This document shows, in pieces, positions 1 through 7,143 of a DNA stretch of 12,455 bases; the first letter of the stretch is position 1; every line of letters begins with the position of its first letter. Origin of the DNA: Pseudorhodoplanes sp. (lineage in GTDB: Bacteria; Pseudomonadota; Alphaproteobacteria; Rhizobiales; Xanthobacteraceae); assembly GCA_008933495.1 (NCBI GenBank), contig WBUW01000041.1:1-12455 (forward strand), written 5' to 3'. Both the position numbers and the translations under genes were made by a program. Under the pieces are notes generated by a model. The model ran no database searches. It saw nothing but the letters and a program-made list of their open reading frames with translations, and was not told the origin of the DNA.

Positions 1-440
1 TCGGCTTCCAGGGCCTCGCTCGATGTCTGCGAGGCGACCCGGTAAAGAACGCGGGCGCGGAAAAAGTCGATCACGATCGAGCCGATAATCACCGCGAAGG
101 CCGCGATCGTCGCCTCGACATGGCTCTGGCCTTCGAGCAGGCGCTTGCCCGCTTCCCACAACACGATGCCGGATAGCAGAAACAGCAGGCCGGTTGCCGC
201 CAGTGCGGTGACGCTCTCCACCTTGCCGTGGCCGTAATGGTGCTCCTCGTCAGCCGGCTGCCCGGCGATGCGCACCGCGAAATAGGTCATGATGGTCGCC
301 GCGAGGTCGAGCAGCGAATGCGCGGCCTCCGAGAGGATCGCGAGCGAGCCGGTCGATACGCCGACCGCCGCCTTGGCGACGGTAAGGCCGCCCGAGGCGA
401 GGATTGAGGATAGCGCGACCTGTTCCTTGGTTTGCTGCAT
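1..440 (-). CDS. Cation diffusion facilitator (CDF) metal efflux transporter, C-terminal half missing
   Basis: Inner-membrane divalent-metal/proton antiporter of the CDF family, expected to export Zn, Fe, Co or Mn. Only the first 146 residues lie in the window; the gene runs off the left edge. Visible are hydrophobic segments at roughly residues 10-35, 38-58, 76-96 and 108-128. The second carries the metal-site signature H41-x3-D45 (SEAAHSLLD), and a cytoplasmic loop follows with the typical HHYGHGKVES (67-76). The HxxxD form is common in zinc-type members, but the matching half of the site, expected in helix 5, is beyond the edge, so metal specificity is not called. The ATG at 440 is the only good start; no strong Shine-Dalgarno precedes it. 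It points the same way as the next gene but lies about 160 bp downstream of it and shows no copy of the shared promoter motif, so it is probably an ordinary neighbour rather than part of the aromatic locus. Confidence 0.93.
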   Translation of the reverse strand, partial: MQQTKEQVALSSILASGGLTVAKAAVGVSTGSLAILSEAAHSLLDLAATIMTYFAVRIAGQPADEEHHYGHGKVESVTALAATGLLFLLSGIVLWEAGKRLLEGQSHVEATIAAFAVIIGSIVIDFFRARVLYRVASQTSSEALEA

Positions 441-599
441 GGCGCCGGCGCAGGATCGTGGGGCCGGCCTGATGTGGCGCGCGCCGGGCCGGAACGCAAC
501 TGGAATCACGGCCCGACGGAGTATCCGGGGACCGAGACAGGCGCGGGCAAGCCTCAAGCAGCCGGGGAGGGCCGATTGTTCGCCTTAACAAGGAGGCGG

Positions 600-2777
600 T
601 TACGCCACGCCGCCGGCGTTTTTCTGTGGGTCGGCGGCGGGCGCCACCCGGCACAGCAATGCGCGTAGCTGATAAGTACCCATGGCCGGATCATAGGGCG
701 GCTGGTTGTCCGTGAGCAGGTTCACATTCGACTGCCAGACGCCGTATTCTGGTCCCGGCTGATCCGGAAACCACCAACCGTGCTGAGCACTCACGACGCG
801 TGGATCGATTCCGGCGGTCAATTTGGCTTGCTGCCGCATGCGGCCGCGACGGGTTTCGATCCACATCCAGTCGCCGCCTGCAATGCCGAGCCGGGCCGCC
901 GTCTCCGGGTGAATTTCGGCGATCGGATCGCGGCAAGCCTTGCGCAGTTTTTCGATCTGGCGGTGCTCGGAATTGAAGAAGAACGGAATGCGCCCACCGG
1001 TCGTAAGGACCAGGGGATAATCCTCGGCAACCCCGGGCGCACTGATCGGCGTTTCCGGCGCTTCCTCGTAGTATGGCAGGGGCGCATAGCCCAATTGCTC
1101 GAAGCGCGTGGAATAAAGCTCGATCTTGCCGGTCGGCGTCCTGAAGCCGCCGTTTTCATATTTGCGGTAGCGGAACGGGACCTTGACCCAGCCTTTCTGC
1201 TTGAGTTCGTCGAAGCTAACGCCGAGGCCGCCGCCTTTGAGCTGGGCGTTGAGCACGTCCTCCACGGATTCGGTGCCGACCGGCAGCTTCATGCGGCGCG
1301 CCAGTTCGACGAAAATTTCCTCGTCCGATTTGCACTCATGCGTGCGTACCGCCTTCTGATTGGCCAGCACGACGTTGGCGGCGATGGTTGGCAGCCCGGC
1401 GAGTTGGTTGATCTCCGGCCAGGACGCGGCCGGCAGGACAATATCCGCGAGCTCGGCCGTCGGGGTCATGAACAGGTCGGCGCAGACGATGAAATCGAGC
1501 TTCATCAGCGCCTCATAGGCCGCCGACGAATTGGCATAGGTCGTAAGCGTGTTGTTGCCGAACACCAGGAACGCCTTGACCCAATAGGGCTTGCCCTCGC
1601 GCATCGCCTGCAGCAGCGTCGGGATGTGCGCAGCCGGCAGGTCGGCGCCTTCACCGCCGAGCAGTTTGAACCGGTCAGCGCCCAGCCGTTTGGCATTGGC
1701 CTCGGGCGTGAGGTTTTCGATCAGGCTGGGGAACCGTCCCAGTCCGTGCATGCCGAATACCCAGCCGCCGGGTACGTCGATATTGCCGGTGAGCACCGGC
1801 AGCATCGACACGGCCCTTATGGTCTGAATGCATTTCGGCGTGTGCTCGAGCGCGCAGCCCCATTCCATCATTGCCGGTTTGGCTTTTGCGAACAGGCGGG
1901 CGGCATTGCGGATCTTGTCCGCCGCGACCCATGTGATCGGCTCGGCCCATTCCGGCGTATGCGGCTTCACCCGTTCGGCCAGCGCCTCGAAGCCGTGGGT
2001 CCACGCGCGCACAAAGGGTTCATCATAGAGGCGCTCGCCGATGATGACGTTGAGCATGGCGAGCGCCAGCGCGTCATCGGCGCCCGGGCGCACGCGCAGC
2101 CACAGTTTGGCGCGCTTGGCGAGTTCGGTTTCGCGCGGATCGATGACGATGATGTCCGGATCGTGCGCGAGCGCTTCGCGAACGTTGAAGCGGGTTTCGC
2201 CGTCGGGACCGGAGTTGAGCGGATTGTGGCCCCAGAACAGGATGCATTTGGGCGGGACATCTCCGGTATAATCGCATACCGGCAGGTCGCCGAAGGTGAG
2301 GATCGTGGTGTTGACCCGCGGGTGGAAACACTGTGCGAATCCCGGCTCGCACCAGTTCGGCGTGCCGAGGGCATTTCCGAAGCGGGATACCCAGCGGATG
2401 TGATGGCGTCCGGTGCCGGTGCCAAGCGCGATCGCCTCCGGCCCGAACTTGTCGCGGATTGCAAGCAGTTTCTCACTGATCTCGCCGAGCGCCGCGTCCC
2501 ATGAGATGCGCTGCCAGCGGCCGGAGCCGCGCTCGCCGAGCCGGCGCATCGGGTATTTCAGGCGATCGGGGTGGTAGACGAGATCCGTCGTCACCGTGCC
2601 GATCGGACACAGCCGGCCGTGATTGAGTGGCGAATCAGGATCGCCCTCGACCTTCACAAGGACGCCGTCCTGCACGTGCATGAGCACGCCGCAGCCGCCA
2701 TGACAGGAGCGGCAAACGCTCTTGAGCACGACGGTAGGTGGGTTGGTGCCGGAGATTTCTTTTTGCTGGATGGTCAT
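600..2777 (-). CDS. Mo/W-bisPGD oxidoreductase, acetylene hydratase-like branch of the DMSO reductase superfamily
   Basis: A 725-residue cytoplasmic molybdopterin enzyme with no Tat signal. The N-terminus holds a [4Fe-4S] site, Cys22-x2-Cys25-x3-Cys29 with Cys57 (GRLCPIG). Pterin-binding domains follow, and a C-terminal cofactor-closing domain spans about 590-715. The order and wording of motifs (DRLKYPMRR, WQRISWDAAL, TPTAELADIVLPA, GKIELYSTRFEQLGY, PLPYYEEAPET) follow Pelobacter acetylenicus acetylene hydratase as I remember it. By that alignment Cys150 is the probable metal ligand, with Cys143 close by. Acetylene hydratase has its catalytic Asp13 directly after the second cluster cysteine; here that residue is His26, so acetylene hydration is unlikely. 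The same branch is related to transhydroxylases and catechol dehydroxylases, so a hydroxylated aromatic or quinol substrate fits the neighbourhood; this is inference. The ATG at 2777 is preceded by a strong GGAGGG. It has its own promoter (2821-2864), the same motif found before the transhydroxylase. Confidence 0.9.
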   Translation of the reverse strand: MTIQQKEISGTNPPTVVLKSVCRSCHGGCGVLMHVQDGVLVKVEGDPDSPLNHGRLCPIGTVTTDLVYHPDRLKYPMRRLGERGSGRWQRISWDAALGEISEKLLAIRDKFGPEAIALGTGTGRHHIRWVSRFGNALGTPNWCEPGFAQCFHPRVNTTILTFGDLPVCDYTGDVPPKCILFWGHNPLNSGPDGETRFNVREALAHDPDIIVIDPRETELAKRAKLWLRVRPGADDALALAMLNVIIGERLYDEPFVRAWTHGFEALAERVKPHTPEWAEPITWVAADKIRNAARLFAKAKPAMMEWGCALEHTPKCIQTIRAVSMLPVLTGNIDVPGGWVFGMHGLGRFPSLIENLTPEANAKRLGADRFKLLGGEGADLPAAHIPTLLQAMREGKPYWVKAFLVFGNNTLTTYANSSAAYEALMKLDFIVCADLFMTPTAELADIVLPAASWPEINQLAGLPTIAANVVLANQKAVRTHECKSDEEIFVELARRMKLPVGTESVEDVLNAQLKGGGLGVSFDELKQKGWVKVPFRYRKYENGGFRTPTGKIELYSTRFEQLGYAPLPYYEEAPETPISAPGVAEDYPLVLTTGGRIPFFFNSEHRQIEKLRKACRDPIAEIHPETAARLGIAGGDWMWIETRRGRMRQQAKLTAGIDPRVVSAQHGWWFPDQPGPEYGVWQSNVNLLTDNQPPYDPAMGTYQLRALLCRVAPAADPQKNAGGVA

Positions 2778-2782
2778 CGCGC

Positions 2783-2813
2783 CCTCCCTCAGCGCCTCGC
2801 CGCTGCGCTGAGG
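2783..2813 (-). promoter_or_regulatory. 5' leader hairpin abutting the ribosome binding site of the Mo enzyme gene
   Basis: A perfect 9-bp inverted repeat, CCTCAGCGC (2787-2795) and GCGCTGAGG (2805-2813), encloses a 9-nt loop. On the minus-strand transcript the 3' arm ends in GAGG and runs straight into the GGAGGG Shine-Dalgarno (about 2783-2788), four bases before the ATG at 2777. The start site predicted from the -10 at 2821-2826 falls near 2814, which would put this hairpin at the very 5' end of the mRNA. It could protect the transcript end or limit ribosome access. No U-run follows, so it is not a terminator. The pairing is directly visible; the role is inferred. Confidence 0.55.
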
Positions 2814-2820
2814 CTATTAA

Positions 2821-2864
2821 AGTTTACCAGCCGTGTGATCACCAGGTTATGCAGATTCAGAAAC
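2821..2864 (-). promoter_or_regulatory. Shared promoter/operator motif, copy A (drives the 600-2777 gene)
   Basis: Read on the minus strand: GTTTC (2864-2860), TGCAT (2853-2849), six bases, the 8-bp palindrome GTGATCAC (2842-2835), then TAAACT (2826-2821) as a -10 candidate. The same blocks recur at 5461-5504 and 7029-7073, each upstream of another gene of the locus, with identical spacing from TGCAT to the palindrome and to the -10. There is no TTGACA-like -35, which suggests an activator-dependent promoter with the protein bound over the -35 region. It lies 20 bp beyond the stop of the upstream GTPase gene, so the Mo enzyme can be transcribed separately from it. Confidence 0.65.
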
Positions 2865-2883
2865 GAGCGATAGTATTTAGCGA

Positions 2884-3987
2884 TTAGCGCAAACCCTGCG
2901 CCCGAGCGCGCGCGGCGGCTGTGCGGGCGGCGACACGGTCGAGCACTGCGATCATATCCTCGACCTCGGCGCGTTCGAAGCCTTGCGTTATGAATACGAT
3001 TTTGCTGCGACGGTCGTCGTCCGGCCAGCGATCGAGCCAGGCCAGGTTATGCAACAGGTGCTGGGCACCCTGGATCACCGCCGGTCGCTCGGGCTCCTCG
3101 GCGACGTGAATGATGCCTTTCACCCGTAGCAGGCTCGGCCCGAGATTCTGCTGCAATGAGTCGAGCAGGAGGCGCAGCGCCTCGCGCGCGATCGGCTCTT
3201 CGCGCACAAAGCAGAACGAGGCGATGTCGCGGTCATGCGGGCCGTGAGGATGGGCGTGATCGCCGTGATCATGCGGGCCGTGCAGGTGGTCATGGTGGGC
3301 GTGCTGGGCGTACGCGGCTTCGTTGAGCCAGGTGCGCGCGTCGGCCGAAGCGGAGTCCGGATCGAAGCCGCTCGCCTGCAGCAGCGCGACGGCGTCGAAG
3401 CCGGGCGCGTCGCTCCAGGTGATGCGCGCCGCTGGGCTGATCCGGCGCAGCCGCTCGGCAAGCTCCGTCGCGACCGCCTCGGCGCGGTCGCCGGCGAGCA
3501 GGTCGCGCTTGGTGATGAGGATATGATCGGCAAGCGCAACTTGGCGCACCGCCTCGCTGTGGGCGTCGAGTGTCGCGGGTCCGTTGACCGCGTCCACGAC
3601 GGCGATGACCGCCCCGACACGATACAGCCCCGCCAGGGTCGGATCGGACAGAAACGCCTGCAGCACCGGGGCCGGGTCGGCGAGGCCGGAAGTCTCGATG
3701 ACGAGACGATCAAAGTTCGGTACCTCGCCGGCTTCGCGCGCGTGGTAGAGGCGGTTGAGCGTCGCGACCAGATCGCCGAACACCGTGCAGCACAGGCAGC
3801 CGTTTTCCAGCACCATGATCGTGTCGTCGCTGGACGCGACCAGCGCGTGATCGAGACCGACCTCGCCGAATTCGTTGATCACCACCGCGGTGCGGGCCAT
3901 CCGCGGATCGCGCAGCGCGCGATTGAGCAGCGTGGTCTTGCCGCTACCGAGAAAGCCGGTGAGGATCGTGACCGGGGTATGGGCCAT
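2884..3987 (-). CDS. COG0523/CobW-family metallochaperone GTPase (G3E family)
   Basis: A 367-residue cytosolic GTPase that by family uses GTP hydrolysis to deliver a metal (Zn, Co, Fe or Ni) to a client protein. Walker A is GFLGSGKTT (11-19). The hallmark metal site C64-L-C66-C67 sits in ENGCLCC, followed by ETSGLADP (98-105) and a guanine-specificity TKRD (159-162). A histidine-rich stretch at 229-251 has 11 His in 23 residues and probably stores or captures metal. A CobW C-terminal domain covers about 255-355. It starts 121 bp after the M24 gene and ends 106 bp before the Mo enzyme gene, all on one strand. It has no copy of the shared promoter motif in front of it, so cotranscription with the M24 gene is plausible. 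The client is unknown; the metal-dependent M24 protein or another enzyme of the locus are candidates. A cobalamin role is unlikely, as no cob genes are present. Confidence 0.92.
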   Translation of the reverse strand: MAHTPVTILTGFLGSGKTTLLNRALRDPRMARTAVVINEFGEVGLDHALVASSDDTIMVLENGCLCCTVFGDLVATLNRLYHAREAGEVPNFDRLVIETSGLADPAPVLQAFLSDPTLAGLYRVGAVIAVVDAVNGPATLDAHSEAVRQVALADHILITKRDLLAGDRAEAVATELAERLRRISPAARITWSDAPGFDAVALLQASGFDPDSASADARTWLNEAAYAQHAHHDHLHGPHDHGDHAHPHGPHDRDIASFCFVREEPIAREALRLLLDSLQQNLGPSLLRVKGIIHVAEEPERPAVIQGAQHLLHNLAWLDRWPDDDRRSKIVFITQGFERAEVEDMIAVLDRVAARTAAARARAQGLR

Positions 3988-4108
3988 TGCACCTCGCGTG
4001 ATCCGCCGTCATGCCTGCGTGTATCGCGGACATCGATGCCCGGAAACTAAATAGAGAAGGGGCCGGCCGGAACAAGCCCGGTCCCGCCCGCGATGTCGTA
4101 TAATCGTC

Positions 4109-5362
4109 CTAAAATACCTCGCAGCCCGGCAGGCCGCAGGAGATCAGGCGGTCGGACGGGAAGTTGGTAATGATTTCGCAGCCGTCCTTGGTGACCACGA
4201 CCTCTTCCTCGATGCGCGCCGCGCCGGAGCCGTCCTCGGCGCCTTTCCAGGTCTCCAGCGCAAACACCATGCCTTCCTTGAGCGGCGTATTCTGGCCAGT
4301 ATAGCGCTTGGAAATGATCGGCCGCTCCCACAGCGACAACCCGACGCCGTGGCCATATTGCAGCAGGAAGGCCTCGGCCTCGTCGCGATAGCCGAACTCG
4401 CGTGCCTCCGGCCAAACCTGCGCGACCTGGTCGGGGGTCACGCCCGGCCGGATCAGGTCGATCGAGGCGCTGATCCATTTCGACGCCGTCTCGTAGGCAT
4501 CGATCTGGTACTTGTTCGGCGCCCCGCAAATGAAGGTGCGGTAGTAGCAGGTGCGGTAGCCGTTGAACGAGTGCATGATGTCGAGGAACACCATGTCGCC
4601 CGGCTGGATGATGCGGTCGGAGAAGGTGTGCGAATGCGGCCGCCCGCGCGGGCCGGACACCGAATTGACGCATTCGACGCGCTCGGAGCCCAAGCGAAAC
4701 AGCCGGTCGTGCGCAATTGCCACCAGCTCGTTCTCGCGGGTCCCCGGCCTGATTGCCCTTGCGATATCGACGTAGGTGGCGTCGACCATGGCGCAGGCCA
4801 TTTTCAAGAGCTCGATCTCATCGGCAGTCTTGACCTCGCGGGCGTCGAGCATCGCCTGCTGTCCATCGACCACCTCGATGCCTTCCTTTTCGAGCGCGCG
4901 CAGCATCGGCAATTCCATGATGTCGATGCCGATCGGTTCCTTCGCGATGCCGAAATGGACCAGCGCCTTCTTGATCTGCTTGGCGAAGTCGCCCTGCACG
5001 TTCATCTGCGGCGGCAGCCCGCCCTGCATGGTCGAGATCGGTGCGGCGACATTGTCGGCGATCCACGGCGACGACAGGCGCTTGGCGGGAGGCGCCGGAT
5101 CCCACAGGAACGGCGGGCCCTCGACAGGACAAAGCGCGTAGCGCATGAATTTGTCGCGCGCCCATTCGCCGATATGGGTGCCGGTAATGTAGCGGATATT
5201 GTCGAAGTTGAACGCAATGACGCCGCCGAGCCCGGCATGACGTATCGCGCTCTGCGCGCGCTTGAGCCGTTCCTTGAACAGGCGGTCGTAATCGATGCCC
5301 TTCTCCCAATCCTTGGCCATCATGCCCCAGGACGCGGTCGCTTGCGGGCGATTATATTTCAT
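4109..5362 (-). CDS. M24 (creatinase/Xaa-Pro aminopeptidase fold) family protein with an altered metal site
   Basis: A 417-residue protein with a creatinase-like N-terminal domain (about 25-170; FNFDNIRYITG at 51-61) and a pita-bread catalytic domain (about 180-410). By alignment to M24 motifs the five metal ligands are D261 (GDMVFLD), residue 272, H338 (GHGVGLS), E370 (FALE) and E385 (ARIEEE). Residue 272 should be the second Asp, 11 positions after the first, but is Cys (GYRTCYYRTF). The usual His of the HExP segment is Trp (LWERP, 345). Simple Xaa-Pro peptidase activity is therefore doubtful. The fold also includes non-peptidases such as creatinase, ectoine hydrolase and the DMSP lyase DddP; some N-terminal motifs recall DddP but its ligand pattern differs. 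The ATG at 5362 has GAGG seven bases upstream. It is the first gene of the minus-strand block and has promoter copy B. The real substrate is unknown; co-regulation with the Mo enzymes suggests a role in the same pathway. Confidence 0.85.
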   Translation of the reverse strand: MKYNRPQATASWGMMAKDWEKGIDYDRLFKERLKRAQSAIRHAGLGGVIAFNFDNIRYITGTHIGEWARDKFMRYALCPVEGPPFLWDPAPPAKRLSSPWIADNVAAPISTMQGGLPPQMNVQGDFAKQIKKALVHFGIAKEPIGIDIMELPMLRALEKEGIEVVDGQQAMLDAREVKTADEIELLKMACAMVDATYVDIARAIRPGTRENELVAIAHDRLFRLGSERVECVNSVSGPRGRPHSHTFSDRIIQPGDMVFLDIMHSFNGYRTCYYRTFICGAPNKYQIDAYETASKWISASIDLIRPGVTPDQVAQVWPEAREFGYRDEAEAFLLQYGHGVGLSLWERPIISKRYTGQNTPLKEGMVFALETWKGAEDGSGAARIEEEVVVTKDGCEIITNFPSDRLISCGLPGCEVF

Positions 5363-5460
5363 GGGTCATCCTCGTGGTTTCGCCGCGCGGGCCGGGCGGC
5401 TTGATGGGCTGACAGCAGTCGGATCGGGTCCGGCAAGCCGGAGGGGGCTGAACTTGAACC

Positions 5461-5504
5461 ATTTTATCCACCGTGCGATCGCTTTGTGATGCAAAATAAG
5501 AAAC
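5461..5504 (-). promoter_or_regulatory. Shared promoter/operator motif, copy B (drives the M24 gene)
   Basis: On the minus strand: GTTTC (5504-5500), TGCAT (5493-5489), six bases, the palindrome GCGATCGC (5482-5475), then TAAAAT (5466-5461) as the -10. Aligned without gaps to copy A (2821-2880 against 5461-5520), 38 of 60 positions match by my count. The palindrome differs from copy A at two mirror-symmetric positions (GTGATCAC against GCGATCGC), so symmetry is kept despite the change, as expected for a bound dimer. GATCGCTTT is repeated directly at 5477-5485 and 5509-5517, 32 bp apart. The leader to the ATG at 5362 would be about 90 nt. Confidence 0.62.
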
Positions 5505-6000
5505 ATATGATCGCTTTATTTCATCAGTATCCAAGGAGGGATTTGCAGAGATTGGACCGGCTTCGCAGTCCTGTCGCGGAAAAAAGTGGCCGATTCGGCC
5601 CCCGCATCAATCGGAGCACATTCAAACCAGCCGCGGCAGGGCCATTCGGCAATCGGAACGGCGAGCGCGGCATCGAACGATGGAATCGGGATAGGCGGGC
5701 CGGCGGCCCGCGGCAGGGCCTGGCCGGCGCAAGAACCGCCCGGCATATGTCAAGGCAATCGACCTACGGGTGCGGTAATTTTAATTAAATACGCCAATGG
5801 CGCGCGGCGCTCTGACTGACGAAAACCCTGCGAGCGGCTCGCCATCGGGCATGTCAGAGGGCATGTCAGATCGCCCCGTTGTCTTTCGAAACCGGCGGGC
5901 GTGAAAGCGTATTCTTCGCGGTGCCGGTGTGCGGGCGAAAGGTCATGACCTGTTGTTCTTGGCTTCCGCGGTCGTCAGCGGTTTGTATCGACGAGGTTCA
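5505..6000. other. Noncoding region between the M24 and LysR genes
   Basis: Nearly 700 bp separate the M24 start (5362) and the LysR start (6055), and this is its largest stretch with no assigned element. Short open frames here have poor composition and no family resemblance. It is locally A/T-richer than the genes (for example 5776-5792, TAATTTTAATTAAATAC). Besides promoter copy B on the left and the palindrome at 6001-6017 on the right, I see only a short tandem repeat (5847-5870). No tRNA, convincing sRNA or mobile element is visible. Confidence 0.6.
5847..5870. repeat. Perfect tandem duplication of a 12-bp unit
   Basis: GGGCATGTCAGA occurs twice back to back at 5847-5858 and 5859-5870 in the region upstream of the LysR gene. 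It could be simple slippage or a pair of protein sites; nothing else in the window repeats it. Confidence 0.6.
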
Positions 6001-6017
6001 AATTGACGGAGTCAATT
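6001..6017. promoter_or_regulatory. Palindromic operator candidate upstream of the LysR gene
   Basis: AATTGAC (6001-6007), GGA, GTCAATT (6011-6017) is a perfect 7+3+7 inverted repeat, 37 bp before the ATG at 6055. It contains the T-N11-A spacing (T6003, A6015) typical of LysR-type regulator boxes, so autoregulation by the adjacent LysR protein is the natural guess. Its sequence is unlike the three shared promoter motifs. Confidence 0.5.
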
Positions 6018-6054
6018 CGTATGATAACTGCGCCGTCTGTTTAGGGTGGGCCGA

Positions 6055-7017
6055 ATGAAGTTCATTCAACTGCGGAATTTCATTGCGGTGATCGAGGCCG
6101 GAACGTTCCGTCAAGCTGCCAAGAACCTGCATCTTTCGCAGTCTTCCATCAGTAAAAGTTTGCAGCAACTGGAGGACGAGATCGGAGCCGAGATACTCCA
6201 TCGTGGCGCCCGCGGGGTTGTGCCGACGGCGGCGGGCGAGGCGCTGCTGGCCCGCGCCAAGATCATCGACGCCGAGCTGCGCCATGCACGCAACGACGTG
6301 CAAATGATCCAGGGCGCGCAGGTTGGCGAAATTCGCGTAACCGCATCGCCGACCGTTGCCATGGGCTTGCTGCCGCGCGCGGTGATTGCATTCCAAAGCG
6401 AGCGTCCGCGGGTGAGCTTTCGAATCTCGGAATCCGTCTACCCGGACATGTTGCCGGCGATCCGCAACGGCGATGTCGACATCGCAATCTGTCTTGTGCC
6501 GACGCGGCCGCGCGATGAGACGTTGAATTTCATGAATCTTGTCAAGGATCGCTTGGTGCCCGCGGTTCGCGCCAATCATCCCTTTATCGGCCGGCGCCAG
6601 CTCACGCTCGCCGATTTACTCGACCTGGATTGGATCATCTACCGGCGGACCCGTACCGGGCTCGACGTTTTCGAACAGACCTTTGCCTCCAACAATCTCC
6701 CGCTGCCAAAGAGCACGATCGAGTGCGATTCCTTCGCCTGCGCGCGCGCTTTTGTCGAGAACGGCGATTATGTGACATTGATGCCCTCGCAGCTTTTTTT
6801 CGACGACCGCAAGCCCTCGTCGATCGCTCTGCTGGAACTCGATTCACCGATGCAACCCTGGCAGGTTGCGGTGATCTCGCGCGCCAAGCATGAATTGTCG
6901 GCGGTCTGCCTCGCGTTTCTTGATGAAATCGAGCGCATTTCGGCAGGGCTGGTGTCGCCCAAAAAAGGCGCGCGCCTCGCCCGTGCCGGGGGATCGGGTG
7001 CCGGCGCCGATCGCTAA
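6055..7017 (+). CDS. LysR-type transcriptional regulator
   Basis: A 320-residue DNA-binding regulator. The N-terminal winged helix-turn-helix covers about 1-60, with the recognition part GTFRQAAKNLHLSQSSISK (16-34) followed by SLQQLEDEIGAEIL and the usual VPTAAGE (56-62). The effector-binding domain (about 90-300) has the typical GEIRVTASPTVA opening and ends before a basic, disordered tail. ATG at 6055 is preferred over the in-frame GTG at 6046 because AGGGTGGG sits just upstream of it and the protein then begins with the standard MKFIQLRNF. It lies between the minus-strand M24/GTPase/Mo enzyme block and the plus-strand transhydroxylase genes, the usual place for a LysR regulator of catabolic genes, and so is the best candidate to act at the shared motifs (2821-2864, 5461-5504, 7029-7073). 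The inducer would presumably be the aromatic substrate or an intermediate; that is inference. Confidence 0.93.
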   Translation: MKFIQLRNFIAVIEAGTFRQAAKNLHLSQSSISKSLQQLEDEIGAEILHRGARGVVPTAAGEALLARAKIIDAELRHARNDVQMIQGAQVGEIRVTASPTVAMGLLPRAVIAFQSERPRVSFRISESVYPDMLPAIRNGDVDIAICLVPTRPRDETLNFMNLVKDRLVPAVRANHPFIGRRQLTLADLLDLDWIIYRRTRTGLDVFEQTFASNNLPLPKSTIECDSFACARAFVENGDYVTLMPSQLFFDDRKPSSIALLELDSPMQPWQVAVISRAKHELSAVCLAFLDEIERISAGLVSPKKGARLARAGGSGAGADR

Positions 7018-7028
7018 ATTCGATCGGC

Positions 7029-7073
7029 TTTCATATAATCTGCATCAATTACTGATCAGGTGCGGTGTATAGT
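7029..7073 (+). promoter_or_regulatory. Shared promoter/operator motif, copy C (drives the transhydroxylase genes)
   Basis: On the plus strand: TTTC (7029-7032), TGCAT (7041-7045), six bases, the palindrome CTGATCAG (7052-7059), then TATAGT (7068-7073) as the -10. From TGCAT onward the spacing equals copies A and B; the TTTC block is 2 bp further away. ATCTGCAT is shared with copy A. A second dyad, AATTACT (7047-7053) and AGTAATT (7071-7077), overlaps it and may add an operator. The predicted start near 7080 leaves a leader of about 64 nt to the ATG at 7144. Confidence 0.62.
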
Positions 7074-7143
7074 AATTTAATGCTATGCGGCGCGCCCGCG
7101 CGTCCGCGCACCCGGCGTCCTTCATCGCGCTTAATAGGCAAGC

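Noticed and set aside
780..2504. 574-codon plus-strand open frame opposite the Mo enzyme gene
   Set aside because: It is antisense to a clear DMSO reductase superfamily gene; the composition is the Arg/Asp/Ala-rich mix of GC-driven shadow frames, with no family motif.
3235..4050. 271-codon plus-strand open frame opposite the CobW-type gene
   Set aside because: Mirror frame of a gene with intact GTPase motifs; its protein shows no structure of its own.
4050..4108. Terminator after the M24 gene (GGCCGGCC-containing stretch)
   Set aside because: No stem longer than a few base pairs with a following U-run in the minus-strand direction could be drawn.
4349..5404. 351-codon plus-strand open frame opposite the M24 gene
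   Set aside because: Shadow of the GC-rich codon pattern of the M24 gene; no recognisable domain and no ribosome site.
5352..5534. 60-codon minus-strand open frame overlapping the M24 start, possible leader peptide
   Set aside because: It would start upstream of the predicted transcript start near 5454, and its composition is unlike a coding sequence.
6046..6054. GTG at 6046 as the LysR start
   Set aside because: It overlaps the AGGGTGGG ribosome site that serves the ATG at 6055, and the family start matches the ATG.
7034..7039. Perfect TATAAT as the -10 of the transhydroxylase promoter
   Set aside because: No -35-like sequence lies 16-18 bp upstream, and copies A and B have no counterpart here, whereas all three share a -10-like hexamer at the later fixed position (7068-7073 in copy C).
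7040..7062. FNR/FixK-type box or a sigma-54 (-24/-12) promoter in the shared motif
   Set aside because: The TTGAT-N4-ATCAA arrangement is not met, and there is no GG ten bases before the GC of TGCAT in the three copies.
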